DNA of 64,000 nt. Origin: Endomychus coccineus. Taxonomy: Eukaryota; Arthropoda; Insecta; Coleoptera; Endomychidae. Below, piece by piece: positions 56,228 through 64,000 of the stretch. Both the position numbers and the translations under genes were made by a program. Every line of letters starts with the position of its first letter. The first letter of the stretch is position 1. The stretch lies in NCBI GenBank assembly GCA_958510875.1, contig OY294067.1, positions 263,908,180-263,972,179 on the forward strand, given 5' to 3'. Under the pieces are notes generated by a model. It saw only the letters and a program-made list of their open reading frames with translations, did no database searches and was not told the DNA's origin.

Positions 56228-59200
56228 AGAAGAGGGGTCTATACGAATGCCGGATTTCATTGCAACGTAAAGACTTAGGGGTCTGCTAAATTTCGAGAAA
56301 AATAAATAAGATAACCCTTTTCTTCGCTGATTTGTTATTTTCTAAGTTAATTCTAAGATATAAGCGTATTTTTAAACTCGAGTAAATTGAGTTTCAATTT
56401 GGCATAACACAACAACAGGAACAAGAGGGGTCTATACGAATGCTGGGTTTGACGGCAACAGTAAGGCATAGAAATCTTGCAATATTTAGAGAAATAAAAA
56501 TAAGATAACCATTTTCTTCGGCCAATTTCCTCATTCGTTATTCCCAGAGTAAATTCTAAGATATACAAGAAAACCAACATTACTCAATAAGTAAGATCTA
56601 AGTTCATATTTTATCGTCGCGTAGTCTCAAATACCTTGTTATTGCTATTTCATTATATTGCGGAGCATATTCTTACACTTTCGAGTAAATTGAGTTTGAA
56701 TTTGGAATAACACCATCAGGAATCTTTCATTACCACTACCCCATCTCGGCCCGTTTTTTAGGAAGAAGAGGGGTCTATACGAATGCCGGATTTGATGGCA
56801 ACGTAAGAACTTAAGGGTCTTGCTATATTTCGAGAAAAAAAATAATATAGCCATTCGATTCGGCTAATTTCCTGATTCGTTATTTCCGAAGTCATTTCTA
56901 AAATATGTACCAGAAATGATAAAACAGGTCAATAAGTTAGATCTAAGTTCAAATTTCATCGTCACCTAGTTTTAAATATCTTATATTATTGCTATTTCAT
57001 TATATTTCGGAGCATAGTTTCACAGTTTCGAGTAAATTGAGTGAATTTGGAATAACATTATCAGGAATCTTTCATTACCACTACCTCCATCTCGGCCCGT
57101 TTTTTAGGAAGAAGGGGGGTCTATACGAATGCCGGATTTGATGGCAACGTAAAGACTCAGGGGTCTTGCTGTATTTCGAGAAAAAAATAATATAGCCATT
57201 TTATTCGGCTAATTTCCTGATTCGTTATTTCCGAAGTCATTTCTAACATATATACCAGAAATGGTAAAACAGTTCAATGAGTTAGATCAAAGTTCAAATT
57301 TTATGGTCACCTAGTCTTGAATACCTTATATTATTGCTATTTCATTATATTGCGGAGCATAGTTTCACAGTTTCGAGTAAATTTAGTGAATTTGGAATAA
57401 CATTATCAGGAATCTTTCATTACCACTACCTCCATCTCGGCCCGTTTTTTAGGAAGAAGAGGGGTCTATACGAATGCCGGATTTGATGGCAACATAAAGA
57501 CTTAGGGGTCTAGCTGTATTTCGAGAAAAAAATAATATAGCCATTTTATTCGGCTAATTTCCTGATTCGTTATTTCCGAAGTCATTTCTAAAATATATAC
57601 CAGAAATGATAAAACAGTTCAATGAGTTAGATCAAAGTTCAAATTTTATCGTCACCTAGTCTTAAATACCTTATATTATTGCTATTTCATTATATTGCGG
57701 AGCATATTTTTACAGTTTCGAGTAAATTGAGTTGAATTTGGGATAACACCATCAGGAATCTTTCATTACCACTACCCACATCTCGGCCCGTTTTTTAGGA
57801 AGAAGAGGGGTCTATAGGAAGAAGAGGGGTCTATACGAATGCCGAATTTGATGGCAACGTAAAGAATTTGGGGTCTTGCTATATTCCGAGAAAAAAATAA
57901 TATAGCCATTTGATTCGGCTAATTTCCTGATTCGTTATTTCCGAAGTCATTTCTAAAATATATACCAGAAATGATAAAACAGTTCAATGAGTTAGATCAA
58001 AGTTCAAATTTCATCGTCACCTAGTCTTAAATACCTTATATTATTGCTATTTCATTATACTGCGGAGCATATTTTTACAGTTTCGAGTAAATTGAGTTGA
58101 ATTTGGAATAACGCCATCAGGAATCTTTCATTACCACTACCCTCATCTCTGCCCGTTTTTTAGGAAGAAGAGGGGTCTATACGAATGCCGGATTTGATGG
58201 CAACGTAAAGACTTAGGGGTCTTGCTAGATTTCGAAAAAAAAAATAATATAGCCATTTGTTACGGCTAATTTCCTGAGTCGTTATTTCCGAAGTCATATC
58301 ATGTATACCAGAAATGGTAAAACAGGTTAATGAGTTAGATCAAAGTTCAAATTTTATGGTCATCTAGTCTTAAATACCTTATATTATTGCTATTTCATTA
58401 TATTGCGGAGCATATTTTTACAGTTTCGAGTATATTGAGTTGAATTTGGAATAACACCATCAGGAGTCTTTCATTACCACTACCCCATCTCGGCCCGTTT
58501 TTTAGGAAGAAGAGGGGTCTATACGAATGCCGGATTTGATGGCAACGTAAAGACTTAAGGGTCTTGCTATATTTCGAGAAAAAAAATAATATAGCCATTC
58601 GATTCGGCTAATTTCTTGATTCGTTATTTCCGAAGTCATTTCTAAAATATGTACCAGAAATGATAAAACAGGTCAATAAGTTAGATCTAAGTTCAAATTT
58701 CATCGTCACCTAGTTTTAAATATCTTATATTATTGCTATTTCATTATATTTCGGAGCATAGTTTCACAGTTTCGAGTAAATTGAGTGAATTTGGAATAAC
58801 ATTATCAGGAATCTTTCATTACCACTACCTCCATCTCGGCCCGTTTTTTAGGAAGAAGGGGGGTCTATACGAATGCCGGATTTGATGGCAACGTAAAGAC
58901 TCAGGGGTCTTGCTGTATTTCGAGAAAAAAATAATATAGCCATTTTATTCGGCTAATTTCCTGATTCGTTATTTCCGAAGTCATTTCTAAAATATATACC
59001 AGAAATGGTAAAACAGTTCAATGAGTTAGATCAAAGTTCAAATTTTATGGTCACCTAGTCTTAAATACCTTATATTATTGCTATTTCATTATATTGCGGA
59101 GCATAGTTTCACAGTTTCGAGTAAATTGAGTGAATTTGGAATAACACCATCAGGAATCTTTCATTACCACTACCTCCATCTCGGTACGTTTTTTAGGAAG

Positions 59201-62200
59201 AAGAGGGGTCTATACGAATGCCGGTTTTGATGGCAACGTAAAGACTTAGGGGTCTTGCTGTATTTCGAGAAAAAAATAATATAGCCATTTATTCGGCTAA
59301 TTTCCTGATTCGTTATTTCCGAAGTCATTTCTAAAATATATACCAGAAATGGTAAAACAGTTCAATGAGTTAGATCAAAGTTCAAATTTAATCGTCACCT
59401 AGTCTCCACAGTTTCACAGTTTCGAGTAAATTGAGTGAATTTGGAATAACATCATCAGGAATCTTTCATTACCACTACCTCCATCTCGGCCCGTTTTTTA
59501 GGAAGAAGAGGGGTCTATACGAATGCCGAATTTGATGTCAACGTAAAGACTTTGGGGTCTTGCTATATTCCGAAAAAAAAATAATATAGCGATTTGATTC
59601 GGCTAATTTCCTGATTCGTTATTTCCGAAGTCATTTCTAAAATATATACCAGAAATGGTAAAACAGTTCAATGAGTTAGATCAAAGTTTAAATTTTATCG
59701 TCACCTAGTCTCCACAGTTTCGAGTAAATTGAGTGAATTTGGGATAACATCATCAGGAATCTTTCATTACCACTACCCCCATCTCGGCCCGTTTTTTAGG
59801 AAGAAGAGGGGTCTATACGAATGCCGAATTTGATGGCAACGTAAAGACTTTGGGGTCTTGCTATATTCCGAGAAAAAAATAATATAGCCATTTGATTCGG
59901 CTAATTTCCTGATTCGTTATTTCCGAAGTCATTTCTAAAATATATACCAGAAATGATAAAACAGGTCAATAAGTTAGATCTAAGTTCAAATTTCATCGTC
60001 ACCTAGTCTTAAATACCTTATATTATTGCTATTTCATTATACTGCGGAGCATATTTTTACAGTTTCGAGTAAATTGAGTTGAATTTGGGATAACACCATC
60101 AGGAATCTTTCATTACCACTACCCCCATCTCGGCCCGTTTTTTAGGAAGAAGAGGGGTCTATACGAATGCCGAATTTGATGGCAACGTAAAGACGTCTTG
60201 CTGTATTCCGAGAAAAAAAATAATATAGCCATTTGCTTCGGCTAATTTCCTGATTCGTTATTTCCGAAGTCATTTCTAAAATATATACCAGAAATAGTAA
60301 AACAGGTCAATGAGTAAGATAAAAGTTCAAATTTTATCGTAACCTAGTCTTAAATATTTTATGTTATTGCTATTTCATTATATTGCGGATCATAGTTTCA
60401 CAGTTTCGAGTAAATTGAGTGAATTTGGAATAACATTATCAGGAATCTTTCATTACCACTACCTCCATCTCGGCCCGTTTTTTAGGAAGAAGAGGGGTCT
60501 ATACGAATGCCGGATTTGATGGCAACGTAAAGACTTAGGGGTCTTGCTGTATTTCGAGAAAAAAATAATATAGCCATTTTATTCGGCTAATTTCCTGATT
60601 CGTTATTTCCGAAGTCATTTCTAAAATATATACCAGAAATGATAAAATAGTTCAATGAGTTAGATCAACGTTCAAATTTTATCGTCACCTAGTCTTAAAT
60701 ATTTTATGTTATTGCTATTTCATTATATTGCGGAGCATATTTTTACAGTTTCGAGTAAATTGAGTGAATTTGGGATAACACCATCAGGAATCTTTCATTA
60801 CCACTACCTCCATCTCGGCCCGTTTTTTAGGAAGAAGAGGGGTCTATACGAATGCCGGTTTTGATGGCAACGTCTTGCTATATTCCGAGAAAAAAATAAT
60901 ATAGCCATTTGATTCGGCTAATTTCCTGATTCGTTATTTCCGTAGTCATTTCTAAAATATATACCAGAAATGATAAAACAGGTCAATAAGTTAGATCTAA
61001 GTTCAAATTTCATCGTCACCTAGTCTTAAATACCTTATATTATTGCTATTTCATTATACTGCGGAGCATATTTTTACAGTTTCGAGTAAATTGAGTTGAA
61101 TTTGGAATAACGCCATCAGGAATCTTTCATTACCACTACCCCCATCTCGGCCCGTTTTTTATGAAGAAGAGGGGTCTATACGAATGCCGAATTTGATGGC
61201 AACGTAAAGACTTTGGGGTCTTGCTATATTCCGAGAAAAAAATAATATAGCCATTTGATTCGGCTAATTTCCTGACTCGTTGCTTCCGAAGTCATTTCTA
61301 AAATATATACCAGAAATGATAAAATAGGTCAATAAGTTAGATCTAAGTTCAAATTTCATCGTCACCTAGTCTTAAATACCTTATATTACTGCTATTTCAT
61401 TATACTGCGGAGCATATTTTTACAGTTTCGAGTAAATTGAGTTGAATTTGGAATAACGCCATCAGGAATCTTTCATTACCACTACCCCCATCTCGGCCCG
61501 TTTTTTAGGAAGAAGAGGGGTCTATACGAATGCCGGATTTGATGGCAACGTAAAGACTTAGGGGTCTTGCTAGACTTCGAAAAAAAAAATAATATAGCCA
61601 TTCGATTCGGCTAATTTCCTGAGTCGTTATTTCCGAAGTCATATCATATATACCAGAAATGGAATAACAGGTTAATGACTTAGATCAAAGTTCAAATTTT
61701 ATGGTCATCTAGTCTTAAATATCTTATATTATTGCTATTTCATTATATTGCGGAGCATATTTTTACAGTTTCGAGTATATTGAGTTGAATTTGGAATAGC
61801 ACCATCAGGAGTCTTTCATTACCACTACCCCATCTCGGCCCGTTTTTTAGGACGAAGAGGGGTCTATACGAATGCCGGATTTGATGGCAACGTAAAGACT
61901 TAGGAGTCTTGCTGTATTTCGAGAAAAAAATAATATAGCCATTTTATTCGGCTAATTTCCTGATTCGTTATTTCCGAAGTCATTTCTAAAATATATACCA
62001 GAAATGATAAAACAGGTCAATAAGTTAGATCTAAGTTCAAATTTCATCGTCACCTAGTCTTAAATACCTTATATTATTGCTATTTCATTATATTGCGGAG
62101 CATATTTTTACAGTTTCGAGTAAATTGAGTTGAATTTGGGATAACACCATCGGGAATCATTCATTACCACTACCCCCATCTCGGCCCGTTTTTTAGGAAG

Positions 62201-64000
62201 AAGAGGGGTCTATACGAATGCCGAATTTGATGGCAACGTAAAGACGTCTTGCTGTATTCCGAGAAAAAAAATAATATAGCCAGTTGATTCTGCTAATTTC
62301 CTGATTCGTTATTTCCGAAGTCATTTCTAAAATATATACCAGAAATAGTAAAACAGGTCAATGAGTAAGATAAAAGTTCGAATTTTATCGTTACCTAGTC
62401 TTAAATATTTTATGTTATTGCTATTTCATTATATTGCGGAGCATAGTTTCACAGTTTCGAGTAAATTGAGTGAATTTGGAATAACACCATCAGGAATCTT
62501 TCATTACCACTACCTCCATCTCGGCCCGTTTTTTAGGAAGAAGAGGGGTCTATACGAATGCCGGTTTTGATGGCAACATAAAGACTTAGGGGTGGGTCTT
62601 GCTGTATTTCGAGGAAAAAATAATGTAGCCATTTATTCGGCTAATTTCCTGATTCGTTATTTCCGAAGTCATTTCTAAAATATATACCAGAAATGGTAAA
62701 ACAGTTCAATGAGTTAGATCAAAGTTCAAATTTTATCGTCACCTAGTCTTAAATACCTTATATTATTGCTATTTCATTATATTGCGGAGCATATTTTTAC
62801 AGTTTCGAGTAAATTGAGTTGAATTTGGGATAACACCATCAGGAATCTTTCATTACCACTACCCTCATCTCGGCCCGTTTTTTAGGAAGAAGAGGGGTCT
62901 ATACGAATGCCGAATTTGATGGCAACGTAAAGACTTTGGGGTCTTGCTATATTCCGAGAAAAAAATAATATAGCCATTTGATTCGGCTAATTTCCCGATT
63001 CGTTATTTCCGAAGTCATTTCTAAAATATATACCAGAAATAGTAAAACAGGTCAATGAGTTAGATAAAAGTTTAAATTTTATCGTCACCTAGTCTCCACA
63101 GTTTCACAGTTTCGAGTAACTTGAGTGAATTTGGAATAACATCATCAGGAATCTTTCATTACCACTACCTCCATCTCGGCCCGTTTTTTAGGAAGAAGAG
63201 GGGTCTATACGAATGCCGGATTTGATGACAACGTAAAGACTTAGGGGTCTTGCTATATTTCGAGAAGAAAAATAATAGAGCCATTTGGTTCGGCTAATTT
63301 CCTGATTCGTTATTTCCGAGAAGTCATTTCCAAAATATATACCAGAAATAGTAAAACAGGTCAATGAGCTAGATCAAAGTTCAAATTTTATCGTCACCTA
63401 GTCTCAAATACCTTATATTATTGCTATTTCATTATATTGCGGAGCATATTTTTACAGTTTCGAGTAAATTGTGTGAATTTGGAATAACACCATCAGAAAT
63501 CTTTCATTACGAAGAGAGAAGAGGGTTCTATACGAATGCCGGATTTGATGGCAACGTAAAGACTTAGGGGTCTCGCTATATTCCGAGAAGAAAAAATAAT
63601 ATAGCCATTTTATTCGGCTAATTTCCTGATTTGTTATTTCCGAAGTCATTTCTAAAATATATACCAGAAATGATAAAGCAGGTCAATAAGTTTGATCTAT
63701 GTTGTAAAAATACCCTAAGCAATATAATGTATTGCTTATGGTATTTTTACAGTTTCGAGTCAATTGAGTTTAGATTTCGAATCACAGCATCAGAAATCTT
63801 TCAATACATCTACCCCCATCTCGAGAACGTAAAATAAGGAAACCATGTTCTTCTCTATTTTCCTAATTCGTTATTTCCAAAGTAATTTCAAAATAAACCA
63901 GAAATAATAAAACACGCCAAGATTTATGCAAATTTATGTTAAGTTATTGCTATTTCGTTATTGCGGAGCTTATTTTTACAATCTCGAGTAAATTAATTGA
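56228..64000. repeat. Large satellite array, about 345-bp monomers
   Basis: The anchor TCTATACGAATGCC occurs 23 times between 56238 and 63527. Most spacings are 340-349 bases (345 or 346 most often), with short units of 298-306 at 59209-59514, 59514-59812 and 62898-63204. A conserved monomer contains CATCTCGGCCCGTTTTTTAGG, GCTAATTTCCTGATTCGTTATTTCCGAAGTCATTT and CACCTAGTCT words. Inner monomers are very similar; those at the left edge and after 63700 are more diverged, as expected when unequal exchange homogenises the core. The array runs off the right edge. All open frames inside are repeat translations, not genes. Confidence 0.96.

Noticed and set aside
56645..63837. Open frames of 60-70 codons within the satellite
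   Set aside because: They are translations of the repeat unit, recur in each monomer and have no family resemblance.
56228..64000. Regular repeats that might be mistaken for a CRISPR array
   Set aside because: Units are contiguous 300-349-bp monomers without unique spacers; this is eukaryotic satellite DNA.
1..64000. tRNA, rRNA or other structured RNA genes
   Set aside because: I looked for T-loop-like GGTTCGAATCC words and rRNA-like GC-rich blocks and saw none; a covariance-model scan was not possible.

Overview
The window looks like a gene-poor, AT-rich stretch of an insect nuclear genome. No host gene could be recognised with confidence. Almost everything identifiable is a transposable element, a relic of one, or satellite DNA. 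The mix of families (Ty3/gypsy-like LTR element, I-, Jockey- and CR1-like LINEs, Penelope-like elements, hAT, Tc1/mariner, piggyBac-like DNA transposons, MITEs) is typical of arthropods. The species cannot be named from sequence alone.

Layout. 846-5537 is one young LTR retrotransposon with apparently identical LTRs, intact gag and pol and a -1 frameshift heptamer. 6.4-6.8 kb is a small degenerate tandem repeat. 8.3-10 kb and 15.2-15.6 kb hold decayed LINE reverse transcriptase fragments. 11.1-13.7 kb holds two copies of an unclassified dispersed repeat, the second rearranged. 18.5-20.8 kb is a Tc1/mariner-superfamily element with about 607-bp terminal inverted repeats. 21.8-24.6 kb is a hAT element with an 8-bp target duplication; it was later hit by a 5'-truncated Penelope-like element (GIY-YIG endonuclease half) and by another insertion. 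25-30 kb holds two sister fold-back elements of about 1.25 kb bracketing a decayed Penelope-like element. 31.2-31.8 kb and 44.2-45.8 kb are two relics of one hAT family, each with an LTR-like promoter segment just upstream of the transposase start. 32-32.8 kb is a decayed Tc1/mariner transposase. 34.4-36.7 kb is a nested palindrome, piggyBac-like element and deleted hAT. 38-38.7 kb is a LINE tail with a tandemly duplicated 3' coding end, 39.1-40.4 kb a non-autonomous long-TIR element, 41.4-42 kb a third Penelope-like relic, and 42.3-43.7 kb a CR1/Jockey-like LINE half. 49.7-50.5 kb is a relic encoding a SWIM zinc finger plus a YqaJ-type nuclease domain. 50.7-51.5 kb is a 142-bp satellite. 52.8-54.2 kb is a recent 5'-truncated I-clade LINE with a 14-bp target duplication. 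54.4-55.1 kb is a mariner relic split by a fresh MITE, and 55.1-56 kb another LINE relic. 56.2 kb to the right edge is a large satellite of about 345-bp monomers with partial higher-order structure.

The genes do not act together as a pathway. The only locus that looks capable of its own life cycle is the LTR retrotransposon at 846-5537. The window is best read as layered transposition events, several of which can be ordered by nesting. All calls come from reading the sequence and the conceptual translations; no database search or alignment program was used.
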